Of a DNA stretch of 64,000 nt, positions 30,001 through 38,473 are shown piece by piece (positions within the stretch are counted from its first letter, which is position 1; the number at the start of each line of letters is the position of its first letter). The stretch comes from Desulfobotulus alkaliphilus (GTDB lineage Bacteria; Desulfobacterota; Desulfobacteria; Desulfobacterales; ASO4-4), in NCBI RefSeq assembly GCF_007830435.1, contig NZ_VLLC01000007.1:79391-143390 (forward strand), given 5' to 3'. The notes under the pieces are model-generated. The model did no database searches, was not told the DNA's origin, and saw only the letters and a list, made by a program, of their open reading frames with translations. Position numbers and translations under genes: made by a program.

Positions 30001-31440
30001 CGCAGCTTCAGGGAACGGAAGGAAGACCTTGAAATCCTTTCCGGAAAGCTGGAAGCACTGAAAGAGCGTCGCATCCGCATGGAAACGGAACTGGAACACA
30101 AAAAAAAGGATCAGGCCCGCAGCGAGGCCCTTCTTTCAGAACGCAAAGCCAAAGGCTTTTCTCCGGATCTTGGGGAAGAAGAGCTCAAGGATCAGGATAC
30201 AGATGCCCTTTTGTACCAGCTGGAAAGTGAAAAAAGAAAGCGGCAGTCGGACTGCGAAGCCCTTTCTTCCCGCAGTCATCGCCTCAAAGAGAAACTCCGC
30301 TATCTTGAAAAATGGCATCAGGAACTTCGCATTGGCATGGCGGAAAACCAGTCCTTTGAGCCCCTCTGGGATGGAAATTCTCCCCGCCATCCATGGCCGG
30401 ACCTTTTGGAACCGGCCGGAGACAGGATGGCTTCCATCGGAAAGCTGCTGGAAGAGATAAGGGAAATGGCCGCAGCCGAAAGAAAGGATCGTGAGGCCGG
30501 AGAAAGCGCCCGCAGGCGGATGCGGAGCGCCTTTGACCGTCTCCAGACCCACCTTCAGGATGACGCCTGTCGCCATGAACTGCCCGCTGTGGTGGATGCC
30601 CTGAGAAGCCACGATGCTGAATCCTTAGGCCATCAGGCCGACGACCTGATCCGGCGCTGCGAAGATATCGGCCGTAACATTGAAACGGATCTGGAAATTA
30701 CCCAGCGCTTCATGGACAACCTTGTGGATATGCTGCTTCAGTACAGCCGGGATTATCACCAGAAACTGCAGGCCGCAACCAGAGAGCTTCTGCCGGAAAC
30801 CGTTTTTATTTACGGCGGAAAACCCATTCTGCGTGCCGGTGTCCGCCTGGATTTTGCCCGTTATCAGGATGCCTTCCGCCAGTCTGTGGAAAACTGGCTC
30901 CACCAGCTCATGCAGCAGAACCGTCTGCCGGAAGTCAATGCAAAAGCAGGCAACGGCCTTGGCGCTGAACTGCTCTACCAGCTTCTGGGGGCCGCATCCG
31001 GCAAAGAGAATTTCGGCATCCGCATGCTGAAATGCGATGACTCCGGCAGCACCTACGAGCCCGTGGGAAAGGATCTCGGTTCCGGCGGCGAGGCCCTTAC
31101 CATCGCCGTCATGCTCTATACACTTCTCATCTCCATGCGAAAAAAACGCAGCAGCGCTTCCGAGGGCAGAATTCCCGCCTTTCTCGTTCTGGACAATCCC
31201 TTAGGGGTCTGCAACCGCTCGGACTTTGTGGATGCCCAGCTCAAGGTGGCGGGAAACATGGGGCTTCAGTGCGTCTATTTCACCGGCATCCATGACCGGG
31301 AATCCTTAGAGCTTTTTGAACTGCGTACCGCCATCCGCAAAGGGGATAAAAAACTTGAGATCGACGGCGTTTCCTACAACTGCCTTGAAATCACGGAGCT
31401 GAATGTGGAAAAAACAAAGAAACAGGTGAACAATGGGTGA
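27040..31440 (+). CDS. jetC: Wadjet SMC-like ATPase JetC
   Basis: This 1466-residue SMC/MukB-type protein has an N-terminal ATPase half, two long coiled-coil arms (about residues 270-560 and 720-1250) around a central globular region, and a C-terminal half. The C-terminal half carries signature DLGSGGEALTIAVML and Walker B FLVLDNPLG. The Walker A region reads AANGTCKTT at residues 40-48, so two positions that are normally Gly are Ala and Cys while the Lys is kept. It should power DNA loop extrusion in the Wadjet complex. The ATG at 27040 has AAGGAG six bases upstream and overlaps the jetB stop. The 3' end overlaps a truncated AraC-type ORF and forms part of a direct repeat. Confidence 0.88.
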   Translation: MFRLKRFFVSDIKAGDNILRNGFVPVFREDGDADHGVLFAANGTCKTTLLSFILSVFSPSKQRFVQHLQSGGDKSLDQYLIPGRPAIVMLDLAMVLQPTLFEAKPVDHLVLGQLLYRHRSTPDRMDRSFFLAQSADFFDTLRSQWDGLLDQEKPYQALKDFMAPLVQQTTSQKEWEETLEGLGLDPWLIDRQVDFARTEGGIKDAFRFKSEGDFLSFFLGCVTDMDAAKDLRERMDQDLSKMKDRPRKRAQLQAVRSLKERIADFDTFAALWRSAGKAIEAWRMQLGEASHLLHGAEASSRTEMEALEREQGETEGSLKTLQTDLETTRSNILYLEHFNLSCEMEEGEKSLQHTMKESEELKAEKSALLAADFMADIRKNQAEAATKEKALAEAGEEITPLQEKVKTLAAQYHLRLGADRHGLKTIMDNLCREEEERRQHQKSLENKLQTEESLQKALERALEDLNHRIRGAEAGLILLPLQPGEGPSDALSRLHGEKAALEDRISMVEKEMRAGEEALKAMDGKWRSLLEASSKAESKRTEALRAMEEEADLRRRLLEDPHLVRISGTLDMEVSSAELLSRLDAALTRSEERLRTKERQTLQLEEKLEALGQGGGLAADDLTRRLLSHYHEKGISPGELKSYPEYLADLYPSPETLASFIEGDPARFTGMMASSPDIIERILEMPVPFWLHRPVVISTPCPPEAVHAVEQTLIRPLTPEVYSRQHMEKVRDDYQTTLEKMVGEREETRSTLKAMEGVSRNLHAYQERFPDVGAVAALRERVGREEKNLSAIRNAIAETEAGMEALNVSKADLESRYRHLKDQLADLSRIHQQVNTWLTSFADLAAWQEEREKKILEKRTLEKTIKAEGNLLEELKEKTRQILMDIHICKSDLKRLDEKASEISQPEDKKLTAAEQEEALSMDLQTLHHLHHAARETLRQMGHSLGIDLLTKEFEDLQGRIARLQSEFGAFGRSHTYDEKTAKDWAARSFRERKEDLEILSGKLEALKERRIRMETELEHKKKDQARSEALLSERKAKGFSPDLGEEELKDQDTDALLYQLESEKRKRQSDCEALSSRSHRLKEKLRYLEKWHQELRIGMAENQSFEPLWDGNSPRHPWPDLLEPAGDRMASIGKLLEEIREMAAAERKDREAGESARRRMRSAFDRLQTHLQDDACRHELPAVVDALRSHDAESLGHQADDLIRRCEDIGRNIETDLEITQRFMDNLVDMLLQYSRDYHQKLQAATRELLPETVFIYGGKPILRAGVRLDFARYQDAFRQSVENWLHQLMQQNRLPEVNAKAGNGLGAELLYQLLGAASGKENFGIRMLKCDDSGSTYEPVGKDLGSGGEALTIAVMLYTLLISMRKKRSSASEGRIPAFLVLDNPLGVCNRSDFVDAQLKVAGNMGLQCVYFTGIHDRESLELFELRTAIRKGDKKLEIDGVSYNCLEITELNVEKTKKQVNNG

Positions 31441-31554
31441 TGTCATCTGTTCATGGCAGACATGCCTGCCCCAAGGCAAATCCCTTGTCTGGCCCGATGG
31501 CTGCAGGGATCTGACTGCCATTATTCCGAAAAATCAGCCTCCAGATCGGATCTG
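31342..31554 (+). repeat. Direct repeat A: jetC tail plus head of AraC-type gene
   Basis: About 213 bp here match 37157-37370 with scattered substitutions. Both copies contain the last codons of jetC (the CLEITEL region), the junction with the start of an AraC-type gene, and its first 35 or so codons (LVWPDGCRDL). Between the copies lies about 5.6 kb of cargo. The arrangement implies a duplication or homologous insertion at an ancestral jetC-araC junction. Confidence 0.85.
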
Positions 31555-31555
31555 A
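31433..31555 (+). pseudogene. Truncated AraC-type regulator (40 residues)
   Basis: The ATG at 31433 lies inside the last codons of jetC and opens a frame matching the N-terminus of the AraC-type gene at 37249 (CSWQTCLPQGKSLVWPDGCRDL). It ends at a TGA after 40 codons, where similarity to the full gene also stops. The HTH domain is absent. The eight-base overlap with jetC shows that the ancestral gene was coupled to jetC. Confidence 0.8.
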
Positions 31556-31640
31556 GGGTTGCTTTGAAAGCTTCCTATAAGGTATGCTTAATTCATTTTT
31601 TTTGAAAATGAGAAAAAATGTCCAAAAAGGAGGAAAAACC

Positions 31641-34600
31641 ATGAGTGATTCTAATTCGCACAGAAGTTTTTCTGATCAAGTCATACGGACAGGCTTATTA
31701 GTTATCCTTGCTTTGGTCATGATTGCTTGTGATGGTGGATCATCTTCACCAACTTCAAAAGACAGTGAATCCAAACCAGAAAAAGTAATTCTGCCTTCAT
31801 TGGTTCAGTATTTTCCAGACAGTGGGCCGGCTGGAAGTGCCGTTTACCTTCAATTCAGCGAGTCGCTCATTCAAATATCTTCAAACCTGGAGGCTACATT
31901 TAACGAAGAACCTGTTGTTATAAAAGGATATACAGAAGATATTGCAGAAATATTCATCCCACCCAACGCCGTGCCAGGCAGCACTGGCATTATTCAAATC
32001 CAAACGACAGACTCCAAAGCACCACGCATTACTTTCAATGTAACTAAACCCAAAGCCATTCGCATAACCAGCCAAACCATTGAGCCATCCGGTACAGAGC
32101 AGGTAATAGGGTATGAGGACACTCTGAAGCTCACCATACCCGCAGGACTTATTGACCAACCACGCAATCTGACCATTGATGTTATTGATAATGCTCCACC
32201 AAGCAGCCTTAACCCCTTTAACCGGGTAGCAGTAGACATTACCATAGACGGGCTCACTCAGCTTGACAAAACCATTGAAATAGCAATGGCGTATAATACA
32301 AATGGACTCAATCCGGACTATGGTCCAGGTGAGCAACTTTTTGCCCAGCGCTTTGATAGCGATACTGGCCTATGGGTTGACCTGCCGCTTCAGGTAGATG
32401 AAGAAACCCAAACAGCTTATATTTATACCGATCATCTTAGTTACATTGCCCTTGTCGGCACTGCAGCGGGGTTAATGACTGCATACAGCCCAGCAGCAGT
32501 CGCCACCGGAGTAGGTGTTACTGGTGCAGTCGCAGCCAGTGGCTGGATAGCAGAGAAGATTGCCTACAGTACCTATACGACCCCTCAAGGTAATTTCCGT
32601 ATCGTGTACCGCAACTATGCTACACCTGACAGTAGTGATATAGACAACTGGCAAAAGCCTGCGCTTGCTGCTGGACTGACCGGTTACAACAGCAAGTATC
32701 CTAAATATGTACAGGATGCAGGTGAGCTGCTTGAAGTTGCTTACCAAAATTATATCCATGCTGGATTAAAACGACCAGGCTCAAGAATTCTCGACATTCC
32801 ACAGGCTACCACTGTCAAAATAAGTGGCGTGTGGCAGACAGCTACTGGAGATTTGCTTAAGGATTGGCGTGGCATCGGCGATGGTGACCAACCACAATAT
32901 GGTAAAATATTCCGTGCTGTACATCTTCCTCTATCAATTTTCACTGATGGGTCGATTAATAATAATGATCTCATTATCATCGGACATGAACTCTTTCACC
33001 GTTTCCAGGCCGAATACTACACTATTCGCCGTTTTCTGAGCTGGGAAAATACCGGAGATTACTGGTGGATCGAAGCAACCGCCGAATACGCCGGACATAA
33101 TGTAGCATGGGGCAATCTCACCCTTGATGGCCTTGACGCCCTCGTACAGGGCAATTTACTCAGCTATCCCATTGATTCCACCGGCATCAAAGCAGACTGG
33201 GGGAGGGACTATGAATATGTGAGCGCAACTTTTGTTGACCATCTTGTGCGTAAACAGGGTGTGGACTTTGGAGAACTGATTGAGTTTGTAGCCCGGGGAG
33301 AACCTAAAGCACAGCTTAACCAGTTTGCCGCATCCAGCCAAACTGGTGGCAGCCTCGGTTGGTGGTATCATCAGTTTGCCCGTGATACTGCCCTTACCAA
33401 TATGTACCTCAGCTCTTTTCCACCAGCTAACTTTAATTTGCCACCATCAGCGAGTGCTGAGTACCTTTATAATTTTCAGGTTGCAGAGGCCAATGACATC
33501 CTGCACCTTCCAGAAGAAGCTTTTATGGAAATAGCAGTCGATGGTGATCCGTCTATAGTCGATATTGTTGTGATTCCTGATGGAAAAGAGTTTGCTGAAG
33601 CCGACTTTACCACATTTCTTTCTGGCCGTCCCCCCCAACAGTGGCAATTACAGACGTGGCAAATCAACAGCCTAAACCCCGGAGACACCATTTATATACT
33701 GGCAACCAATGATGGATTCTATGGTGAAGAGCACTATGTTAACGCCAGTATAATGGTGGATCATCAGAAAAGCACTGAAGAGGGTAGCGAAACCCTGGTC
33801 AGTCATCAGTTTTATCTTCCCGGCAAATATTCAGCTAAACTCTGGGCCGTTCAAATTGGTCAGGCAACACTCAGTATTGACCCGGATACTTTAAATGAAG
33901 CCTTACCGGATGAAGAGTACGCATTTTACCTAAACATTGAAGACATACCAAAAAACACAAATAAAATCGAAATATTATGGAGTTTTACCGGCGCTGACGG
34001 CGAGATCAGCCAAGATCAGGCGAGTGTTCCTGTCAGTGAAAACGGCACGGCTACATACACCATCAGGCACACTTTCAAAGAAGTAGCTGAAGAAGGGTTA
34101 AGTTTGCTTGTAACAGTACAGGATAAAGAGACAGCCAGCGAACTCGCCCGGGTAACCGTCCCCATAATGTTTCCTTTTAAAGTAACCATAACCGGCCCCC
34201 GCATACTCGTATGGGAACTTACCGGTGGAGCCAGCGAAGTTACCCAGAATTTTGAAGCGATGGCCGTTCCTGAAGCTTATTATGAATACAGATGGATTTT
34301 TGGAGACGGTAATACTCAAATAGACAAACCCCTGCCAGGAGAACGCTCAAGTGTCAGTCATACTTATGCAAATCTTAGTGCAGGCGACAAATTGTACCCT
34401 CGCATAGAGCTTTGGGATTTGACGGGTAAAAAACTCGCAGAAGATACTGTCTCCATACATGTAGAGCAAAAAAAGGAATCAGACCATGATATGGAAAGAA
34501 TTGAACTCTTGCAGAGTATAGACTGCGGCTGGGATGTGGATTACTCGATACTGGAATATGCTGGCGATGATCGTGGAGAGGGGGGTTTTTGGTATAGAGT

Positions 34601-34973
34601 TCCATATCTTTATACTGTACAGCATGGAGTACATATTCGACTGAGAGACTACCAGTCTTCGCCGTTTGAAATTGTACAGACTTGCTGGCACGTACATCCA
34701 GATATTGAAAATGCCAATGTGGATCATGGCAATTATTATGGTTCGCTCAAGCATGGCGTATCCAGAATCTGGTTAAGTGACGGAACTCAAACCGCGGAAA
34801 TTCTCTATAGAGAAAACAAACACCTATACGTGCTTGATCAAAGGGACCTTGAATCAAATCAACCATGGTGCGCAATAACAGACTATGTTGATAATAACTT
34901 TACCCGGCACGAGGGTAGCTGCCCATGGGTGGTCCCCTCTCCATATCCGGGCTATATTGAATCCAGCGAGTAA
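31641..34973 (+). CDS. Predicted lipoprotein zinc metallopeptidase with IPT/TIG-like and PKD-like domains
   Basis: This 1110-residue protein has a lipoprotein signal with the acceptor Cys at residue 30 (LVMIAC), so it is likely tethered to a membrane outside the cytoplasm. About residues 50-130 look like an IPT/TIG beta-sandwich. A ZU5-like or Ig-like part follows. Residues 445-490 carry a zincin motif HELFH (H449, E450, H453) with a downstream WWIEATAEY that supplies a candidate third ligand, E478 or E482. About 870-970 resemble a PKD fold (RWIFGDGN, HTYANLSAG). The start at 31641 has AAAGGAGG close upstream. Its codon use is more AT-rich than the flanking Wadjet genes, which suggests transfer. 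It lies between the two direct repeats. Substrate unknown. Confidence 0.7.
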   Translation: MSDSNSHRSFSDQVIRTGLLVILALVMIACDGGSSSPTSKDSESKPEKVILPSLVQYFPDSGPAGSAVYLQFSESLIQISSNLEATFNEEPVVIKGYTEDIAEIFIPPNAVPGSTGIIQIQTTDSKAPRITFNVTKPKAIRITSQTIEPSGTEQVIGYEDTLKLTIPAGLIDQPRNLTIDVIDNAPPSSLNPFNRVAVDITIDGLTQLDKTIEIAMAYNTNGLNPDYGPGEQLFAQRFDSDTGLWVDLPLQVDEETQTAYIYTDHLSYIALVGTAAGLMTAYSPAAVATGVGVTGAVAASGWIAEKIAYSTYTTPQGNFRIVYRNYATPDSSDIDNWQKPALAAGLTGYNSKYPKYVQDAGELLEVAYQNYIHAGLKRPGSRILDIPQATTVKISGVWQTATGDLLKDWRGIGDGDQPQYGKIFRAVHLPLSIFTDGSINNNDLIIIGHELFHRFQAEYYTIRRFLSWENTGDYWWIEATAEYAGHNVAWGNLTLDGLDALVQGNLLSYPIDSTGIKADWGRDYEYVSATFVDHLVRKQGVDFGELIEFVARGEPKAQLNQFAASSQTGGSLGWWYHQFARDTALTNMYLSSFPPANFNLPPSASAEYLYNFQVAEANDILHLPEEAFMEIAVDGDPSIVDIVVIPDGKEFAEADFTTFLSGRPPQQWQLQTWQINSLNPGDTIYILATNDGFYGEEHYVNASIMVDHQKSTEEGSETLVSHQFYLPGKYSAKLWAVQIGQATLSIDPDTLNEALPDEEYAFYLNIEDIPKNTNKIEILWSFTGADGEISQDQASVPVSENGTATYTIRHTFKEVAEEGLSLLVTVQDKETASELARVTVPIMFPFKVTITGPRILVWELTGGASEVTQNFEAMAVPEAYYEYRWIFGDGNTQIDKPLPGERSSVSHTYANLSAGDKLYPRIELWDLTGKKLAEDTVSIHVEQKKESDHDMERIELLQSIDCGWDVDYSILEYAGDDRGEGGFWYRVPYLYTVQHGVHIRLRDYQSSPFEIVQTCWHVHPDIENANVDHGNYYGSLKHGVSRIWLSDGTQTAEILYRENKHLYVLDQRDLESNQPWCAITDYVDNNFTRHEGSCPWVVPSPYPGYIESSE

Positions 34974-35370
34974 TGGGATTTTGATTTCAGCCTTTTGCTT
35001 GGCAACAGTTATGCCACAACCTTAATTTATTTACTTTTCAAAGACTTATAGTTTAGGCAAAATAAAAATCTGAAGGACAGTACAGATTACCTGCCCCTGC
35101 AACACAGGACTGTAAAGCCTGTTGCGGGGGCAGGCCTTTGGTCTCAGTTCCGGGAAGGCCACAGCTACTAATAAAATCGAAACGCACTCGACAGAATATC
35201 TTCTCTTTCAGGCTTAATGAAAATGATCAGGTATTTTTATCTACGTCGAATGGCAAATGATCTTTTTAGTACGTAACACCTCCCCTCGGAATACCGAACC
35301 AGACGAACGTTAATCCCATGCGTACCAAATCAAAAAACAGCTTTTGCCTCACCCCCAAAAGGTGCAAAAT
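34974..35370. other. Intergenic stretch with a strong hairpin
   Basis: No gene is recognised. The stretch is AT-rich apart from a GC-rich hairpin at 35090-35134. The right end holds the promoter region of the AAA/PD-(D/E)XK gene. Confidence 0.5.
35090..35134. terminator. GC-rich hairpin downstream of the lipoprotein gene
   Basis: Arms CCTGCCCCTGCAACA and TGTTGCGGGGGCAGG form a 15-bp stem with one wobble pair around a 15-base loop. No T-run follows on either strand, so it is more likely a transcript-stabilising or Rho-related structure than a classical terminator. Confidence 0.5.
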
Positions 35371-37122
35371 ATGAAAAAAAGAATCCTCTACGGCGAAGCC
35401 AATTATGCGGCCATTGTTCGTGAAAACGGATACTTTGTGGATAAAACCGCCTACATCGAAAAACTGGAATCCGTCAAAAATACCGTATTTCTGCGTCCAA
35501 GGCGTTTTGGAAAATCCCTGCTCTGCACCATGCTGGAGTCCTACTATTCGGTTTTATACAAAGATAACTTTGAAGAGCTTTTCGGCCACACATGGATAGG
35601 CAAAAACCCAACGCCCCTGCACAATACCCTGCTTGTGCTGCATCTGGATTTTTCCACCATTGAGACGGGTGAGCTGGAAGTGATGGAAAAAAGTTTCAAC
35701 CATACTGTTAACTTAAAACTTAAAAGCCTCATACGAAACTGCCATGCATGGCTTAAAAACAGCCCGCCATTTGACCCAGAGGCAAGTGCCACAGCCAATC
35801 TTCAAAGCCTGTTGGATCATTTTTCACCCGACTGGCCCCATCCCCTCTATGTCATCATTGATGAGTACGACAATTTTGCCAACCAGCTCATCACAGGTCA
35901 TAAAGACCTTCTTTATAAGCAGCTCATGGCCGATGACGGTTTTTTAAAAACCTTTTTCAAGCTTTTAAAAGAGGGCAGAAAAACCGGAGCCATCCACAAT
36001 GTTTTCATCACTGGCGTTCTGCCCGTTACCATGGATGAACTGGCTTCGGGCTTCAACATTGCCACCTTCATCACCCTGAACCCCAAGTTTGAAAACATGA
36101 TCGGCTTCACCCAGTCTGAAGTGGATTTACTTCTCGATGACATTTACAAAGACTATGACATCCGCCCGGATACCCGCAATGAGGTCCAGGATGTCATTAA
36201 AAATCAGTACAATGGCTATCATTTTATCAACCCGGAAGGTGAGGCCGTTTATAATTCCACCATTCTCCAGTATTTTCTGAGCTGGCTCTGTGAATTTAAA
36301 ACCATGCCCAAACACTTGACGGACATGAACCTCAAAACGGATATCCTGTGGATCAAAAGAATCACCGGCTCCAACCCTGAGCTTACAGAAGATTTTGTCA
36401 CCCGGCTGACAACCGAAAACAGCATTGACTATGACGACACCCTGCTCACCCAGAAATTCAACATGTCCCAATTTTTTGAAAAGGGTTTTTTCCCCATCTC
36501 CTTTTTTTATCTGGGCATGCTCACCCGGAAAAACGATTTTTCCCTCACTCTCCCCAACCTCAACATGAGAAGAATCTTTGTGGAATACTTCAATGAGCTG
36601 CACCGCATTGACGTTTCCACCGGCTACGGGGACATGATGCAGCATTTTGTTAAAACCCTTGACCTGAAAGCCCTGTTTGCGGGCTACTGGCAGGAATACG
36701 TTTCCCAGCTTCCCGAAGCCGTTTTCACCAAGGTAAATGAGAACTTCTACCGCACCACCTTTTATGAGCTGTGTTCCCGCTATCTTTCCCGCTGGTTCAC
36801 CTGGAATGTGGAACGCTCCTACCCCAAAGGCAGGACGGATCTGGAGTTTGTGGGCAAATTCAATGAATGTTTTGCGGGCATTCGCATGGTCATCGAGTTC
36901 AAATACTTTTCCAATGCCGCCTTTAAAAAATTCAATACCAGCATTGAAAACTTCACCCTGATTCCTGAAGATACGGAACAGATGGCAGGCTATGTGGAAG
37001 GGCTTCAAAAGGAATACCCGGAGGCAAGGGTCAGCCAGCATGTGATTTACTGTTTCGGCAATGGGGGATTCAGGGTGTTTGATACGGCCCCCCTTCCGGC
37101 ATCAAATGAACCTAAAAGCTGA
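35371..37122 (+). CDS. AAA-ATPase-like protein with C-terminal PD-(D/E)XK nuclease domain
   Basis: This 583-residue protein has the layout of the AAA-ATPase-like (PF09820) plus PD-(D/E)XK (PF08011) family. The opening has YFVDKTAYI, then a Walker-A-like RPRRFGKSLL (about residues 40-50) and Walker B YVIIDEYDN (about 160). A long helical middle follows. The C-terminal nuclease core has GRTDLEF and MVIEFKYF, which supply the acidic residues and Lys. These proteins occur in many copies in some anaerobes and bacteroidetes. Their role is unproven, with suggestions of mobile-element or defence function. The ATG at 35371 is chosen over the frame start at 35344 because the family begins near KKRILYGEANY. 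It is part of the cargo between jetC and jetD. Confidence 0.85.
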   Translation: MKKRILYGEANYAAIVRENGYFVDKTAYIEKLESVKNTVFLRPRRFGKSLLCTMLESYYSVLYKDNFEELFGHTWIGKNPTPLHNTLLVLHLDFSTIETGELEVMEKSFNHTVNLKLKSLIRNCHAWLKNSPPFDPEASATANLQSLLDHFSPDWPHPLYVIIDEYDNFANQLITGHKDLLYKQLMADDGFLKTFFKLLKEGRKTGAIHNVFITGVLPVTMDELASGFNIATFITLNPKFENMIGFTQSEVDLLLDDIYKDYDIRPDTRNEVQDVIKNQYNGYHFINPEGEAVYNSTILQYFLSWLCEFKTMPKHLTDMNLKTDILWIKRITGSNPELTEDFVTRLTTENSIDYDDTLLTQKFNMSQFFEKGFFPISFFYLGMLTRKNDFSLTLPNLNMRRIFVEYFNELHRIDVSTGYGDMMQHFVKTLDLKALFAGYWQEYVSQLPEAVFTKVNENFYRTTFYELCSRYLSRWFTWNVERSYPKGRTDLEFVGKFNECFAGIRMVIEFKYFSNAAFKKFNTSIENFTLIPEDTEQMAGYVEGLQKEYPEARVSQHVIYCFGNGGFRVFDTAPLPASNEPKS

Positions 37123-37156
37123 ACCCTCATCAGGCATGGCTTTTAAACGGCGCACT

Positions 37157-37256
37157 GGAGACAAAAAACCTTAAGATCAACGACTCTTCCTGAAACTGCC
37201 TTGAAATCACGGAGCTGCATGTGGAAAAAATGAAAAGACAGGTGAGCCATGGATGA
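37157..37256 (+). pseudogene. Decayed 3' end of a jetC copy
   Basis: These bases match the last 33 codons or so of jetC (CLEITELHVEK), but the frame is broken by an extra C near 37170 and by an in-frame stop. It precedes the AraC-type gene exactly as the functional jetC tail precedes the truncated copy at 31433. It is the upstream half of direct repeat B. Confidence 0.8.
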
Positions 37257-37370
37257 TGTTCTCTGTTCGTGGAAGGTGTGCCTTCCCCAAGGCAGATCCC
37301 TTGTCTGGCCCGATGGCTGCAGGGATCTGATTGCCATTATTCCGAAAAATAAGGCTCCAGAGCTTATCTG
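37157..37370 (+). repeat. Direct repeat B: jetC tail remnant plus head of AraC-type gene
   Basis: This is the partner of 31342-31554. The second half is the start of the intact AraC-type gene, and the first half is the broken jetC tail. The two copies differ at roughly one base in seven by eye, so the duplication is not recent or came from a related locus. Confidence 0.85.
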
Positions 37371-37962
37371 CAGCGGACTGGATGCCTCTCCGAGAATTGT
37401 GACCTGCCCGGAAGAAACCTGTTTTGTGGGCATCCGCCTTGCACCGGGCCTCACCTTTCCATGGGAAAAGGATGCCCCCGGCTCAAAGTGCAGGGATCAG
37501 TCCATCTCCCCATACCTGCCAGATCCGCACAGCTGCGGTTTTGAAGCCGATCCCGATGCCATAGGGCGTGTGCTTCTGCAGATGGTTTCGCTGGCAAACC
37601 CTGCCCCCCGCTGGATTGCAGACTACCTGACGGAACTGGGGACAGAGGGAAAAAAAAGGGCCACGGCATTCAGTCCGCGAAGCATCAGGAGGCAGATGGT
37701 TCAGTTCACGGGGGCATCGCCCAGCTACTGGAAGGGTCTGGCCCGGGCCCGGAAGGCGGGATATGCCATCGCTTCCTCCGATATCCCCCTGGCCCATATT
37801 GCCGCTGACCACGGTTTTTCAGATCAGGCCCATCTGAACAGGGAAATCAGACGCTGGTTCGGCTGCACTCCCAACATGCTTCGTGTGAACGGGGAGCTGT
37901 CCGCAGCCCGGCTGACAGCTCCCGATGCATTCCCCCATCCTCAGTCAAGAATATACTGCTGA
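37249..37962 (+). CDS. AraC-family transcriptional regulator
   Basis: This 237-residue protein has an N-terminal domain with LVWPDGCRDLIAII, like the DUF6597-type sensing domain of some AraC regulators, and a C-terminal AraC HTH (about 150-225). The HTH contains FSPRSIRRQMVQFTGASPSYWK and the second helix pair IAADHGFSDQAHLNREIRRWFG. It likely controls a nearby gene. The convergent VOC gene, which overlaps its 3' end by 22 bases, is the natural candidate. It may also affect jetD downstream. The start has AGGTGAGCC upstream and lies within the remnant jetC tail, which shows past coupling to jetC. Confidence 0.88.
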   Translation: MDDVLCSWKVCLPQGRSLVWPDGCRDLIAIIPKNKAPELICSGLDASPRIVTCPEETCFVGIRLAPGLTFPWEKDAPGSKCRDQSISPYLPDPHSCGFEADPDAIGRVLLQMVSLANPAPRWIADYLTELGTEGKKRATAFSPRSIRRQMVQFTGASPSYWKGLARARKAGYAIASSDIPLAHIAADHGFSDQAHLNREIRRWFGCTPNMLRVNGELSAARLTAPDAFPHPQSRIYC

Positions 37963-38342
37963 AACTCCGCTGCCGGGGGAATGGGGTGGTAGCAGTAAAC
38001 AAGGGCACCGGAGGGATCCAGAAGCCCAAAGCCCCTGTCTCCCCATGGATGATCTTCCAGAGGCATGATGACAGGCAGCCCCGCCTGATCATGAAGACGC
38101 TCGTACATGGCATCCGCATCCCTCACAAGGATATTGAGAAAAATTCCTCCGGTAAAAGGCACCATGCCTTCCTGGGGCTCCATAAGACAGATTTCCGGCC
38201 CCGATGGGGAAGCTCCAAGGCGAAGTACCACGTACCAGCCGCAGTCAAAGGCCGGACGGGCATCAAAGTGCGAGAGATAAAATGCCTTTGTTTCTTTAAG
38301 CTTCTGCGTGACAAGGGTTGTGCTGACGGATTGAATTTCCAT
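37941..38342 (-). CDS. VOC-family (glyoxalase/bleomycin-resistance type) protein
   Basis: This 133-residue protein has one VOC module pair: VSTTLVTQKLKETKAFYLSH in the first beta-alpha-beta-beta-beta unit, then GGIFLNILVRDADAMYERL, and RGFGLLDPSGALVYCYHP at the end. Members bind a metal and small ligands. They include drug-binding, isomerase and dioxygenase proteins, so the substrate is open. It converges on the AraC-type gene and overlaps its 3' end. AraC regulators with this N-terminal domain are often next to VOC genes. It separates that regulator from jetD. Confidence 0.85.
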   Translation of the reverse strand: MEIQSVSTTLVTQKLKETKAFYLSHFDARPAFDCGWYVVLRLGASPSGPEICLMEPQEGMVPFTGGIFLNILVRDADAMYERLHDQAGLPVIMPLEDHPWGDRGFGLLDPSGALVYCYHPIPPAAEFQQYILD

Positions 38343-38473
38343 ATCTTCCTCCAGGGTTTCCTGTTTTCATAAAATGAAACTCTGGCGGGCAGCATAGCGC
38401 AATATCTGTGGCAAAATCTTGAATTTTTCGGCCAAAAGTTCGTGGTAATCAGAAAATATAAAGGAGGCTATCC

